Source: Planctomycetota bacterium
GTDB lineage: Bacteria; Planctomycetota; UBA8108; UBA1146
Direction of reading: 5' to 3'
NCBI GenBank assembly: GCA_016776905.1
Contig: JADHSM010000007.1
Coordinates: forward strand, 1-64,000
DNA length: 64,000 nt
How positions within the stretch are numbered: the first letter of the stretch is position 1; the number at the start of each line of letters is the position of its first letter. The notes below the pieces were generated by a model. That model saw only the letters and a program-made list of their open reading frames with translations, had not been told where the DNA came from and made no database searches. The position numbers and the translations under genes were made by a program. This document shows, piece after piece, positions 34,099-42,685 of this stretch.

Positions 34099-35404
34099 GG
34101 GTGGCGGCTCCTCCCGTGGATGCGGGGTGTCGTTTTATCCATGCAGGGCTTCCGCCGTTTTCGATGGCAGCGACAAAGTCCTCGCGGAACTTATTGACGA
34201 TCGATTCCGCAGGAAATGCTGCGGCGTCTGCAAGTGCACAGATGGTTTTTCCAACCATGCGGTCGCAGACTTCTGTCACAAGATCCATATCTTCCATTCG
34301 ACCTTCACCAATAGCGATGCGGTGAGCGATCTTCTCGAGCCAGCCGGTGCCCTCACGACAAGGGGTGCACTGACCACAAGATTCATGGTGATAGAAGCGC
34401 ATGATGTTGAGCAACGCGTCCACCATGCAGGTCGTTTCGTCCATGACGATGACTCCTGCAGATCCGAGCATCGTTCCTGCCGCGGCAAGAGATTCGATAT
34501 CCATATCGACGTCACATTCATCTGCTCTCAAGACGTGTGCAGACGAACCGCCGGGTATGACCGCTTTGAGCTTCCGGCCTTTCCAAACACCTCCAGCATG
34601 CTCATCGATCAGTGTTCTCAATGAAATGCCCATAGGTAGTTCGAAGACGCCCGGTTTCTCAACATGGCCACTGACGCAGAACAGCTTCGGTCCCGGTGAT
34701 TTCTCGGGGCCGATCTTTCCATATGCTTCAGCGCCAATCTCCAGGATGTAAGGGAGGTTGGCCAAAGTCTCGACGTTGTTGACCACGGTGGGGCATCCGA
34801 AGAGACCTTCTACTGCAGGGAAAGGAGGCTTAAGTTTGGGTTGTCCACGATCTCCTTCGAGAGACGAGAGCATGCCCGTTTCTTCGCCGCAAATGTATGC
34901 CCCTGCTCCACGATGAAGTGTGACGTCCAACGTGAAGTCGCTCCCGAGGCAATTCTCACCCAGGATTCCCTCGGAGTAGGCGCGGTCGATGGCGTTTTGA
35001 AGGCGATTCGCTGCGAAGACAAACTCACCTCGAATGTAAATGTATGCGTGGTGAATCCCCACAGCCTTGCAACAGATGATGATGCCCTCGAGGAGAAGAT
35101 GCGGGTTCTTCTCCATGATGAGGCGATCTTTGAAAGTGCCGGGTTCAGATTCGTCAGCATTGACGGCAAGGTATTTGGGTTTGTCTGTGTTTTTGGGGAC
35201 GAATCCCCATTTGACTCCCGTGGGGAATCCTGCTCCACCACGGCCTCTGAGATTTGCGGCCTTGACGGTCTCGATGAGATCGTCCGGCTGCCAATCGTGA
35301 AGAGATTTACGCGCTTGCTCATAACCACCATTCTTCTGGTAGAAACTGAGCGAGTGGCATTTTTCCTCATGGATATGCTGGGTGAATATTTTTCGGAAAC
35401 TCAT
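34091..35404 (-). CDS. nuoF: NADH-quinone oxidoreductase subunit F (FMN, NADH site)
   Basis: The 437-residue entry point for NADH. It has the NADH/FMN-binding GRGGAGFPTGVKWGF, a second glycine-rich NAD segment, and the SLBB domain. The 4Fe-4S cluster N3 motif is ESCGQCTPCREGT with a later Cys (VGKTICALADA). It shares its start/stop region with nuoE (1-bp overlap) and overlaps nuoG by 8 bp. Confidence 0.97.
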   Translation of the reverse strand: MSFRKIFTQHIHEEKCHSLSFYQKNGGYEQARKSLHDWQPDDLIETVKAANLRGRGGAGFPTGVKWGFVPKNTDKPKYLAVNADESEPGTFKDRLIMEKNPHLLLEGIIICCKAVGIHHAYIYIRGEFVFAANRLQNAIDRAYSEGILGENCLGSDFTLDVTLHRGAGAYICGEETGMLSSLEGDRGQPKLKPPFPAVEGLFGCPTVVNNVETLANLPYILEIGAEAYGKIGPEKSPGPKLFCVSGHVEKPGVFELPMGISLRTLIDEHAGGVWKGRKLKAVIPGGSSAHVLRADECDVDMDIESLAAAGTMLGSAGVIVMDETTCMVDALLNIMRFYHHESCGQCTPCREGTGWLEKIAHRIAIGEGRMEDMDLVTEVCDRMVGKTICALADAAAFPAESIVNKFREDFVAAIENGGSPAWIKRHPASTGGAATHV

Positions 35405-35907
35405 CAGGCGCTACCCTTTCCGGCTTCGTCACGAAGTTGTTGGATCAAGGCGTCCACGTCTTCAAGAGAAAGTCCTTCGTGGTAATCGTCGTTGCACTGG
35501 ATCACAGGAGCGGTGTCACAGGATCCGAGGCATTCGACTTTGGAGAGGGTGAAAAGTCCACATTCGGACGTTTCACCGGTTCCGATGCCGAGTCTTTCGG
35601 TGATTCGCTGAACCACGTCGCCGGCGCCTCGGAGAGCACATGAAAGAGTACTGCACACTTGCAGATGATATGTTCCTACTCCTGCGCGTCGGTAATGGGT
35701 GTAGAACGTCACCACACCAAAGACCAGAGCGGGTGGAATCTCCATCAGATCAGCGACGTATCGCATCTGGGGGACTCCCAACTCGCCAAACTCAGATTCC
35801 GCGATCCTGAGAGTCGGCAAGAGAGCTGCCTGTCTCGTGGGATAACGCGTGAGGAGCCACTCGTATTTTTTCATGGCTTCGGATGAAAAGGCCAAGGTTT
35901 CAGTCAC
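35404..35907 (-). CDS. nuoE: NADH-quinone oxidoreductase subunit E (2Fe-2S)
   Basis: The 167-residue thioredoxin-like ferredoxin subunit that pairs with NuoF. The four cluster ligands lie in VCSTLSCAL and VECLGSCDTAP. The helical N-terminal part (PTRQAALLPTLRIAESEFG) is typical of the family. Length is normal; nuoE and nuoF abut with a 1-bp overlap. Confidence 0.97.
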   Translation of the reverse strand: MTETLAFSSEAMKKYEWLLTRYPTRQAALLPTLRIAESEFGELGVPQMRYVADLMEIPPALVFGVVTFYTHYRRAGVGTYHLQVCSTLSCALRGAGDVVQRITERLGIGTGETSECGLFTLSKVECLGSCDTAPVIQCNDDYHEGLSLEDVDALIQQLRDEAGKGSA

Positions 35908-35913
35908 GATTAC

Positions 35914-37230
35914 CTACCGATCCAGTTCACCAGCGATGACGTGAAAACTCGAAAGTACAGCCACGGCATCTGAAATCATTCCGCCTTCAACAAGGCGAGG
36001 AAAGAGACCGTAGTTGTAGAGCGAAGGTGGACGCACACGCAGACGGTATGGCGTATCACTACCATCCGAAGCGATGAAGAAACCCAGTTCGCCACATGGG
36101 GCCTCTGTGCAACTGTAGAGCGATTTCCCTGTTTCAGGGCGAATGCCATGACCCAGCATCACCAACTTGAAATGGTGAATGAGGGATTCCATGTCCTTAT
36201 GAACTGCATCCTTTTTCGGAAGACTGGTTTTGAAATCGTCATGAACAACCTCGCCTTTCGGCAAGGTCGCCATCGCCTGTCGAATAATCTCTAAGGACTG
36301 TTCGATTTCTTCCATTCTTTGCATGTAACGTGAAAAACTGTCGCCTTCAGTCTGCAGCGGCACTTTGAAGTCATAGTTTTCATATCCCAAATAGGGACGA
36401 TCACGACGAACGTCGACGTCTAGGCCACTGGATCTTCCAATGGGTCCGGTCAGGCCGTAGGAACGTGCTTGTTCAGTGGTGACTGTTCCGACGTTCTTCA
36501 CTCGATCAACGAAGATCTTGTTATTGAGGAGCATTCCATGAATCTCCTCGATGATCGGTGGGAACTCATCCAGGAATGAGTAGACCAGATCAGGGAAGAA
36601 CTCGGGAACGTCGCGCATGATTCCACCGACCCGAGTCCAACTTGTGGTCAATCGTGCTCCACAGACAGCTTCGATGATGTCGTAGACCAGTTCACGTTTC
36701 TCGAAGGCCCAAAGCATGACGCTGAAAGCACCGAGGTCCATTCCCTGCAATCCTACGCAAAGGACATGGTCAGCGATTCTGGAGAGTTCGCACATGATGA
36801 CGCGCAAAGCCGCACAACGAGGAGGGACTTCGATACCGAGGAGTTCCTCTACAGCGACTGAATAGCCGACATTGTTGTTGATGGCAGAAAGGTAATTCAT
36901 GCGATCGGAGACAGTGACCCACTGTTGATAGGTCATGTTCTCACCCAATTTTTCGAACCCTGTGTGCAGGTATCCGATTTCCACGTCGGCCTCGACAATA
37001 GATTCACCTTCGAGAGTGAAAATGCTGCGAAGAGTTCCGTGAGTGGCGGGGTGTTGGGGACCAAAATTCATCACCATGCGGCCTTCGCCGTCGTCGTCAG
37101 TAATGGACGAAACGGATGAAGGACGAACACCGGACCGGTGGTCCTTCCAACCCTTCTCGAGTTCTTTCTCGAGAGTGGCAGCGCTAGGGACGGGAGTCTC
37201 GCGGCCGCTATTCTCTGGGCTTTGAGTCAC
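35914..37230 (-). CDS. nuoD: NADH-quinone oxidoreductase subunit D
   Basis: Start taken as GTG 37230: GAGGAGGT lies 5 nt upstream, and it overlaps nuoC by 23 bp. The frame is open to 37359, but that would overlap nuoC by 150 bp. The product has 438 residues. Family blocks are MVMNFGPQHPATHGTLR, EIGYLHTGFEKLGE and DRMNYLSAINNNVGYSVAVE; the C-terminal segment PCGELGFFIASDGSDTPYRLRVRPP is seen in two pieces. NuoD lines the quinone pocket, and its His/Tyr residues sit in the GPQHPATHG loop and following helices. Confidence 0.96.
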   Translation of the reverse strand: MTQSPENSGRETPVPSAATLEKELEKGWKDHRSGVRPSSVSSITDDDGEGRMVMNFGPQHPATHGTLRSIFTLEGESIVEADVEIGYLHTGFEKLGENMTYQQWVTVSDRMNYLSAINNNVGYSVAVEELLGIEVPPRCAALRVIMCELSRIADHVLCVGLQGMDLGAFSVMLWAFEKRELVYDIIEAVCGARLTTSWTRVGGIMRDVPEFFPDLVYSFLDEFPPIIEEIHGMLLNNKIFVDRVKNVGTVTTEQARSYGLTGPIGRSSGLDVDVRRDRPYLGYENYDFKVPLQTEGDSFSRYMQRMEEIEQSLEIIRQAMATLPKGEVVHDDFKTSLPKKDAVHKDMESLIHHFKLVMLGHGIRPETGKSLYSCTEAPCGELGFFIASDGSDTPYRLRVRPPSLYNYGLFPRLVEGGMISDAVAVLSSFHVIAGELDR

Positions 37231-37819
37231 GACGGACCTCCTCGATGTAGTCGGGGGTATGCATTTGTCTGCCGATACTTGTGGGGTAAGGGTCAGGTTC
37301 TTCTTCAACCATACGATCGCCGCGTGCCACGACCTTCGGGAATTGACGACGTTCGTCACGCCCCTTGAGTGGGTAGTCCTTCAGCAACGGGAAACCTGGG
37401 AAATCTTCCGGCATGAGGAAGCGACGCAGATCGGGATTGCCATCAAAGACGATTCCGAACATGTCATGCGTCTCTCGTTCTCCCCATCGCGCGGAGTCCC
37501 AAAGGTCGAAGACAGAGGGGAGCGATGCCAACCGTTCGTCGAGCCAGACGTGAAGTCTGAAGAACGAATGATTACTCTGTAATGCTCTGAGCATGTAGAC
37601 GACTTCGAACCGTTCAGGAGCATCTTTACCCAGATGATCTATCGCGGTGACGTCGACGAGAAAGTCGTAGTTTTGAGACAGTCGAAAGTGCTCCAATAGT
37701 GTGCGTTGATCCGCAGCATTGCAGCGCATGCCGACTTGTCCTTGGTGTTCGAAAACCTCGAAGATTTTCGACTGAAGGTCGGCCGGAAGGGCGTCATAGG
37801 CAGGGTGTTGGGCACTCAT
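37208..37819 (-). CDS. nuoC: NADH-quinone oxidoreductase subunit C
   Basis: The 203-residue peripheral-arm subunit is not fused to NuoD here. Recognisable blocks are YDFLVDVTAIDHLG, FEVVYMLRALQSNHSF, DSARWGERETHDMFGIVF and NPDLRRFLMPEDFPGFPLLKD. Start ATG 37819 nearly abuts the nuoB stop; an in-frame ATG 37831 (GGAAA just upstream) is equally possible. The frame is open to 38008, inside nuoB, which I reject as the start. Confidence 0.95.
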   Translation of the reverse strand: MSAQHPAYDALPADLQSKIFEVFEHQGQVGMRCNAADQRTLLEHFRLSQNYDFLVDVTAIDHLGKDAPERFEVVYMLRALQSNHSFFRLHVWLDERLASLPSVFDLWDSARWGERETHDMFGIVFDGNPDLRRFLMPEDFPGFPLLKDYPLKGRDERRQFPKVVARGDRMVEEEPDPYPTSIGRQMHTPDYIEEVRRDSKPRE

Positions 37820-37820
37820 C

Positions 37821-38312
37821 TCAACTACCATGCTTTCCACTGTCGAAGCGGTCTTCGCCGACCAACTCCTGGATTTCAAAGACAGCATCCAAGAGAGATT
37901 CCGGTCTCGGTGGGCAGCCCGGTACGTATACGTCAACCGGGATGAACTGGTCGACACCCTGAATGAGTGTGTAGGTATCGAAGACCCCTCCGCATGAAGC
38001 GCAGGCACCCATCGATATCACCCATTTGGGTTCAGGCATCTGCCGATATATTTTTTGCAGTACCGGCATCATTTTGAGGGAGATTCTTCCACTGACGATC
38101 AGAAGATCTGACTGTCGTGGCGAAAATCTTACAACCTCTGCACCGAACCGGGAGATGTCATAGCGGCCTGAAAATGTTGCCATCATTTCGATGGCACAGC
38201 ATGCCGTTCCGAATGGCATAGGCCACAGTGCATTTTTCCGGCCCCAGTTTACTAAGCCGTTGACGGTGGTAGTGAGGAATCCCTCACCTCCAATGAGGCT
38301 CTCTAATCCCAT
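37821..38312 (-). CDS. nuoB: NADH-quinone oxidoreductase subunit B (4Fe-4S N2)
   Basis: The 163-residue subunit carries cluster N2, the last redox centre before quinone. The tandem cysteines are in [13 protein letters not shown]. Other ligands lie in [13 protein letters not shown] and [13 protein letters not shown]. Overlaps nuoA by 10 bp and nearly abuts nuoC. Confidence 0.97.
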   Translation of the reverse strand: MGLESLIGGEGFLTTTVNGLVNWGRKNALWPMPFGTACCAIEMMATFSGRYDISRFGAEVVRFSPRQSDLLIVSGRISLKMMPVLQKIYRQMPEPKWVISMGACASCGGVFDTYTLIQGVDQFIPVDVYVPGCPPRPESLLDAVFEIQELVGEDRFDSGKHGS

Positions 38313-38713
38313 TCGAGAGCTCCTCTCTTCCAGAGATAAACCAGCCCCCCTGCGAGAATAAGCAGGAAGACTCCCATTTCGGCAAGACCAACGATTCCCA
38401 ATTTCTTGTAAACCACCGCATAGGGCAGTAAGAAAACCGTTTCGATGTCGAAGAGGATGAACAAGATTGCAACTAAGTGAAACTTTACTGTGAACGGTTC
38501 CCTTGCACTATCCAGCAGAGGAACACCGCATTCATAAATCGTTTCTTTTTCCGGGTCTCTTCTACGAGGGCCCAGCAATTCCGAGAGGATTAATAGCACG
38601 GCCCCGACGACGATCGTCAAGATGACGAAGATCGTCAACGACAAGAGGTCGAGATTGCCCGCAGCCACGGATGGCCACATGATGCCGGAATTCAGGAGCA
38701 AGAATGTTGGCAC
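38303..38713 (-). CDS. nuoA: NADH-quinone oxidoreductase subunit A
   Basis: The 136-residue, three-helix membrane subunit starts at GTG 38713 with AGGAGGT about 3 nt upstream. The conserved loop [20 protein letters not shown] has the family Glu/Cys pair, and [20 protein letters not shown] is the second helix. First gene of the nuoA-N operon, 125 bp from the MTHFR-like gene upstream. Confidence 0.95.
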   Translation of the reverse strand: MPTFLLLNSGIMWPSVAAGNLDLLSLTIFVILTIVVGAVLLILSELLGPRRRDPEKETIYECGVPLLDSAREPFTVKFHLVAILFILFDIETVFLLPYAVVYKKLGIVGLAEMGVFLLILAGGLVYLWKRGALEWD

Positions 38714-38724
38714 GATACCTCCTG

Positions 38725-38736
38725 GGGGAATTCCCC
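38725..38736. promoter_or_regulatory. 12-bp palindrome upstream of nuoA
   Basis: GGGGAATTCCCC is a perfect palindrome directly upstream of the nuoA Shine-Dalgarno. A second inverted repeat, CCACG-AATTC-CGTGG (38793-38807), lies in the same 124-bp leader. Both share an AATTC core. They may be operators or hairpins controlling the nuo operon. Confidence 0.4.
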
Positions 38737-38837
38737 TATGGATGTCCTTTGCTGAGATTCTAGATCAATGGAGAAGTCTTGGAAGCAAACTCCCACGAAT
38801 TCCGTGGTTAATAATGACAGTTTTTTATACTCGGGAT

Positions 38838-39758
38838 TCAAGTGGAAACAGAGCTGGGAAGACGTTCCATCAGATCGAGGACAGCGGAGCTGGGAATGCT
38901 TCCCACTGGGGCAATGTTCCAGCCCGGGATGGCTAGATTTGGAATCCCCGAGGTGTGCTGTATCAAATCGTCTTGGAGTGAGCAGAGAATTTCTAGAGAT
39001 CGGTCGAGGCAATCTCCATGGGGGACTTCCGAAAGAACTGTTTCGACGATGTCGGGGACTTGGACCCCCAAATACCTCAGGAAAGCCAGATTAGAGGCTT
39101 TTTTCACGGGGCAGAGACTGATCAGAAGGGGTGTCGAAAGGAGTTCAGGCTGGTCCTTTGACATGGATTTCCACAGTTGCGTGATTTCATGGGGTGAAAA
39201 AACAATTTGGGTCGTGAAAAAGTCTGCTCCCGCAGAAACCTTAGCCGCCATTCGTTCCGTCTCCGGGATAGAGCTTCCGGTGCGTTCGGGGATACAAATA
39301 TTTCCGATACGGATCCCAGAAGAGGCCATTTGGCTCTTGAAAGCCTGATTTGCTTCGGAAACGCTGGGCCCTGGCCAAGAAAAACGGTCATGTGGGGCCC
39401 CGACGAGGACAATATCCCGAATATCGTAATCACCGACCGTCTCGTTCAACCAATTCAATTGATGTTCTAGGGGGTCGTGGGCAACCACATGATTGATGAT
39501 CACGGGAAGCTGAAATTGCTGGCGAATATGACGAGCCAGGATACGACCATCGAGGCGAGAAGAGAAACCGCGAGTCCTGACTCCCCGTGAATCTCGACTG
39601 TCTTCGTCGTGGATTTCGGGGATATTGATCGCATCGAATGCATTGCTCGCCAAGAGTCTTTCCACTCGGCGAAGTCGCTTTTGTAATCCCTCGTCGCCAC
39701 TGGACAAGGTGGGTGGAACGACCTCAAGGATCGTTGCACCTTCCAATTCCCAGGTCAT
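38838..39758 (-). CDS. Methylenetetrahydrofolate reductase-like protein
   Basis: Start placed at ATG 39758 (AAGGG 8 nt upstream); the frame is open to 39800. The 306-residue protein fits the MTHFR-type FAD TIM barrel. ILEVVPP replaces the family EF(F/V)PP with the catalytic Glu kept. DIVLVGAP occupies the usual GD/NI strand, and KVSAGADFFTTQIVFSP is the typical FAD-barrel signature. MTHFR makes 5-methyltetrahydrofolate for methionine synthesis; similarity is weaker than for canonical MetF, so another folate or flavin role is possible. It is upstream of nuoA and downstream of sodA on the same strand. Confidence 0.7.
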   Translation of the reverse strand: MTWELEGATILEVVPPTLSSGDEGLQKRLRRVERLLASNAFDAINIPEIHDEDSRDSRGVRTRGFSSRLDGRILARHIRQQFQLPVIINHVVAHDPLEHQLNWLNETVGDYDIRDIVLVGAPHDRFSWPGPSVSEANQAFKSQMASSGIRIGNICIPERTGSSIPETERMAAKVSAGADFFTTQIVFSPHEITQLWKSMSKDQPELLSTPLLISLCPVKKASNLAFLRYLGVQVPDIVETVLSEVPHGDCLDRSLEILCSLQDDLIQHTSGIPNLAIPGWNIAPVGSIPSSAVLDLMERLPSSVST

Positions 39759-39801
39759 ATTCGACCCTTCCCCCCGGAAGATATACGAGTAACTTTTCAA
39801 C

Positions 39802-39828
39802 TGACTGTGTGACGTATGACTGTGTGAC
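39802..39828. repeat. Two 12-bp direct repeats, period 15
   Basis: TGACTGTGTGAC occurs at 39802-39813 and 39817-39828 in the spacer between the sodA stop codon and the MTHFR-like gene. Confidence 0.7.
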
Positions 39829-39842
39829 TGACGCCTCGAGGT

Positions 39843-40472
39843 TTATCCTTGGGCGGCAGCGAATCTTTCACTCACAACATTCCAATCGACCACGCTCCAC
39901 CAAGCAGAGACGTAATCAGGTCTACGGTTTTGGTAGTTCAGGTAGTAAGCATGCTCCCAGACATCCAAGCCCAAAAGGGGAGTACAGGTGCAGTCGACCA
40001 CGCCTGTCATCAATGGATTATCCTGATTGGCAGTGGAACAAACGCAAAGTTTGCCGTCTGTGCCCATGCCAAGCCAAGCCCAGCCACTTCCAAAGCGAGT
40101 CATCGCTGCGGCTGCAAACTTTTCTTTGAACCCGTCTAGGCTTCCGAATGCGGCATCGATGGCTGTGGCGAGGTCTCCTGAAGGAGCGCCTCCTCCATCT
40201 GCACTCATGGAATTCCAAAACATCGAATGATTGAAGTGCCCGCCGCCATTGTTCCGCACCGCACCTCGAACCGCCTCGGGCAGTTCCTGAATGTTGCGGC
40301 AAAGATCTTCGATGTCGCTGGAGATCAGATCGTCGTGTCCAGCGAGAGCCTTGTTCAGGTTTGCGACATAAGTGGCATGGTGTTTACCGTGGTGAATTTC
40401 CATGGTGCGTGCATCGACATGAGGCTCGAGTGCATCCAAGGAATATCCCAGATCTGGAAGTTGGAAGGACAT
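39843..40472 (-). CDS. sodA: Superoxide dismutase, Mn-type
   Basis: Start ATG 40472 (GGGGGAG about 7 nt upstream) gives 209 residues; the frame is open to 40556. It converts superoxide to peroxide and oxygen. Metal ligands lie in [22 protein letters not shown] and [12 protein letters not shown] (Asp and His). The GGGH context and Gln in TANQDNPLM are the features that usually separate Mn from Fe enzymes, so Mn is favoured. No signal peptide: cytosolic. A VDCTCTP cysteine pair before the Asp ligand is unusual. Confidence 0.95.
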   Translation of the reverse strand: MSFQLPDLGYSLDALEPHVDARTMEIHHGKHHATYVANLNKALAGHDDLISSDIEDLCRNIQELPEAVRGAVRNNGGGHFNHSMFWNSMSADGGGAPSGDLATAIDAAFGSLDGFKEKFAAAAMTRFGSGWAWLGMGTDGKLCVCSTANQDNPLMTGVVDCTCTPLLGLDVWEHAYYLNYQNRRPDYVSAWWSVVDWNVVSERFAAAQG

Positions 40473-40664
40473 CGTCGTCTCCCCCTGAAAATCAGGTTTG
40501 TTAGAAAGTGGCTGCTCCATGAAATTTGTCGAGGCCTTTTCCCGGGAGCCACTCACCGGAAAGGCCTGAACAGAGGTTAAGCGGCGAATTCCACGGCATC
40601 AACACACTTGGAGTATGAAGTTCTGACGAAATGCATAGAGATGAAGATCCGTGAGACGGGATCA

Positions 40665-40720
40665 ACAGACAGACGAGATGACAGACAGACAAGATGACTG
40701 ACAGACAAGATTACTGACAG
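40665..40720. repeat. 16-bp tandem repeat at a stop codon
   Basis: Three and a half copies of a 16-bp unit: ACAGACAGACGAGATG, ACAGACAGACAAGATG, ACTGACAGACAAGATT, ACTGACAG. The last copies run into the stop codon (40711-40713) and final codons of the cohesin/dockerin-like gene. The rest of the 238-bp spacer to sodA shows nothing. Confidence 0.9.
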
Positions 40721-42039
40721 GTCAGGCCGTCGCTGGTCGGGTCCGGACCGGGGTCAGGGAATGGACTCAAAGGATTGGGGGATCCCGAGAACAGATATTG
40801 CAGAATGCTCACCGTGTCGGATATATCGAGAACACCGTCGTCATTGACGTCTCCCGCATCCTGACAGGAGAGCGCTTCGCCCGAGTAGGTGGCACCCAGA
40901 AGTGTTTCTGCGTCGGCGATATCTATCGATCCGTCTAGATTGGTGTCGCCTCTTACGAAATGGGGCAACCACGTCGCTGATCCGGATTCGAGCGATGTGA
41001 CGTTATCTCCGCCGAGGGTGCAACTGTCCGGATCAAAGTTGAGATCACGGGTCGTCGCTCCGCCGACAGGGCGTATCACCTGTAAGAAGCCTAGAGTTTG
41101 GCCATCGAGGGCGGGCAAAGCGTTGGAACTGATCAGTTCGATCAAGATGCCCGTATCGGTTGCCGTGATATTCACGGTGGACAGACCGGAGGAAAGGGCG
41201 TCGAAGTCACTTCCAGCGATAGTGAACTGCGTTAACAGGAGTTCGTCGTATTCCAGTCCCATCGTAAAGGTCGAGCTGGATTTCTCACTCCAGGCACGCA
41301 TCGGTATCGAGATCACTTCAGTGATCAGGTCTGAAGAGACATCTTCCAGCAGGTAGAGGGGGTACTCATGAACTGTGATCGATCCTGACTGTGAAATCGG
41401 AATGATGATGTTTCCGAGCGTATCCGTCATCGAGATGGGAAGAGTTTCGAGATCCACGATAGTAATAGGAATGGTGACGCTGGAACCCGGGAAAAAGGGC
41501 ACTCCCGGGTTGGGCGAAAACCGCAGGTAAGCCGCGAGAACGTTGTTTCCTGCGGGGAATGGAGCCGATCCAGTGTAGATCACTTGGAGGCCTTGAATGG
41601 CGCCGGTGGAGTTGGTCGACGTGATCACGAGTGGAGTGAGAGATTCGCTGGCTGTCCCTGTTAAGTCCACAGAAACCAGATTGAGCAAGAGCTCGTCGTA
41701 CTCCAGTCCCATCTGCCAAGAATCGATTTCAACTTCACTCGTGATCAGAACTGGAACGAGAGTTTCATCGGTTCCTGGGAGGACGACGGCATCGCCGAGT
41801 GTGATGCCGTAGGAATCTGCTGCGAAGGATTTTATTTGCGCCGGACTCGAAGTTGGAAAGAGAAGGAGGAGTAAGAAGCCCATAAAGAGCATGACAGATC
41901 GAAGTCTGTCAGAGCTATTTTCTTGTGTAGAGGCGGATGATACCCAGACAGCGGTACTGTATTCCCGATGATCTCCCGCACGACCCGATTTCGGGTCATG
42001 GACAGATAATGGTGCAGTGCTCTCTGTTCCCTTACTCAA
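40711..42039 (-). CDS. Secreted cohesin-like / dockerin-like protein
   Basis: The 442-residue product starts at TTG 42039 (AGAAGGA 7 nt upstream). ATG 41892 is an alternative lying right at the signal peptide (MLFMGFLLLLLFPTSSPAQ). The mature part has two cohesin-like beta-sandwich repeats, each with a DS/KSS...MGLEYDELLL motif. A dockerin-like pair of calcium loops follows (GDTNLDGSIDIADAETLLG and GDVNDDGVLDISDTVSILQ). The protein ends PDPTSDGLTCQ. It should act outside the cell or on its surface. Having both cohesin-like and dockerin-like modules hints at self-assembly, which is unproven. Confidence 0.8.
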   Translation of the reverse strand: MSKGTESTAPLSVHDPKSGRAGDHREYSTAVWVSSASTQENSSDRLRSVMLFMGFLLLLLFPTSSPAQIKSFAADSYGITLGDAVVLPGTDETLVPVLITSEVEIDSWQMGLEYDELLLNLVSVDLTGTASESLTPLVITSTNSTGAIQGLQVIYTGSAPFPAGNNVLAAYLRFSPNPGVPFFPGSSVTIPITIVDLETLPISMTDTLGNIIIPISQSGSITVHEYPLYLLEDVSSDLITEVISIPMRAWSEKSSSTFTMGLEYDELLLTQFTIAGSDFDALSSGLSTVNITATDTGILIELISSNALPALDGQTLGFLQVIRPVGGATTRDLNFDPDSCTLGGDNVTSLESGSATWLPHFVRGDTNLDGSIDIADAETLLGATYSGEALSCQDAGDVNDDGVLDISDTVSILQYLFSGSPNPLSPFPDPGPDPTSDGLTCQ

Positions 42040-42685
42040 GAAAAAATCCTTCTAGCGGCCCCATGTTGATAAATGGGGACATGATGACTTGTCATGGGTC
42101 AGCGGCTGACGTCAAAGATTCAAATCGATTTCAAACGCGATGGAGTTCACTCGTGCTTATAGAGATCGAGCCTCTCGACTCGAAGAATCCTCAGCGATCC
42201 ATCGAGAGAGATCCCTCTCGCAAGAGATCACTGAAAAAAGAGATGACTGTCGAATGAGTTAACTGTCGCGTGAGTTAACTGTCGCGTGAGTTAACTGTCG
42301 CGTGAGTTGACTGTCGCGAGTCTGTTTATTGATGACAATACACAGACATCTCAGACTGAACTCCTAGAACCATGATGCAGACCCATGATGCAGAAGACTC
42401 GACGACACTCACTCAAGCAACGACTGACCCAAACTCTTGATCGAATCAATAACCAGTGATGGCTTGATCTGACTCCATTTCTTTATCCCTCATTCTATAC
42501 GGCCCCGAATGGGAGTAAAGTATGACGTTATAGAGGTTTCTAGAGGTCTCTGACCTTGACAGGGTGCTCAAGGCTTCCTAGTCTCGCCCCCCGACGAGGA
42601 AGCAGCCTTGGAATCGCCGCTTGTAAATGTAGTCAGTACATTTGTTCCTAAGTCCTTCTCAATAAGCAGGTTAAGTTGGAGTTGT
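42040..42685. other. Long divergent spacer, no gene seen
   Basis: These 646 bp lie between the divergent cohesin/dockerin-like gene and the polyprenyl synthase operon. Only short uncharacteristic open frames occur. It contains a 16-bp tandem array (42239-42318), and smaller doublets such as GAACTCC/ACCATGATGCAG near 42360-42395. GGAG precedes the synthase start. Promoters for both genes must lie here, but none is clear by eye. Confidence 0.5.
42239..42318. repeat. 16-bp tandem repeat, four copies plus a degenerate one
   Basis: TGAGTTAACTGTCGCG is repeated at 42255-42270, 42271-42286 and 42287-42302. A fourth copy at 42303-42318 has one change (TTGACT). A degenerate copy precedes at 42239. 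The unit contains GTTAAC, itself a palindrome. No spacers separate the copies. Confidence 0.95.

Noticed and set aside
37231..37359. Upstream extension of nuoD inside nuoC
   Set aside because: GTG 37230 has an excellent Shine-Dalgarno; the upstream part is translated nuoC read in another frame.
37820..38008. Upstream extension of nuoC inside nuoB
   Set aside because: The extra residues do not resemble NuoC and coincide with NuoB coding sequence.
41937..42257. Plus-strand open frame of 106 codons in the divergent spacer
   Set aside because: No Shine-Dalgarno, no family similarity and it runs antisense to the start of a secreted-protein gene.
42239..42318. CRISPR or integron-like repeat
   Set aside because: Units abut one another, have no unique spacers and no integrase nearby.
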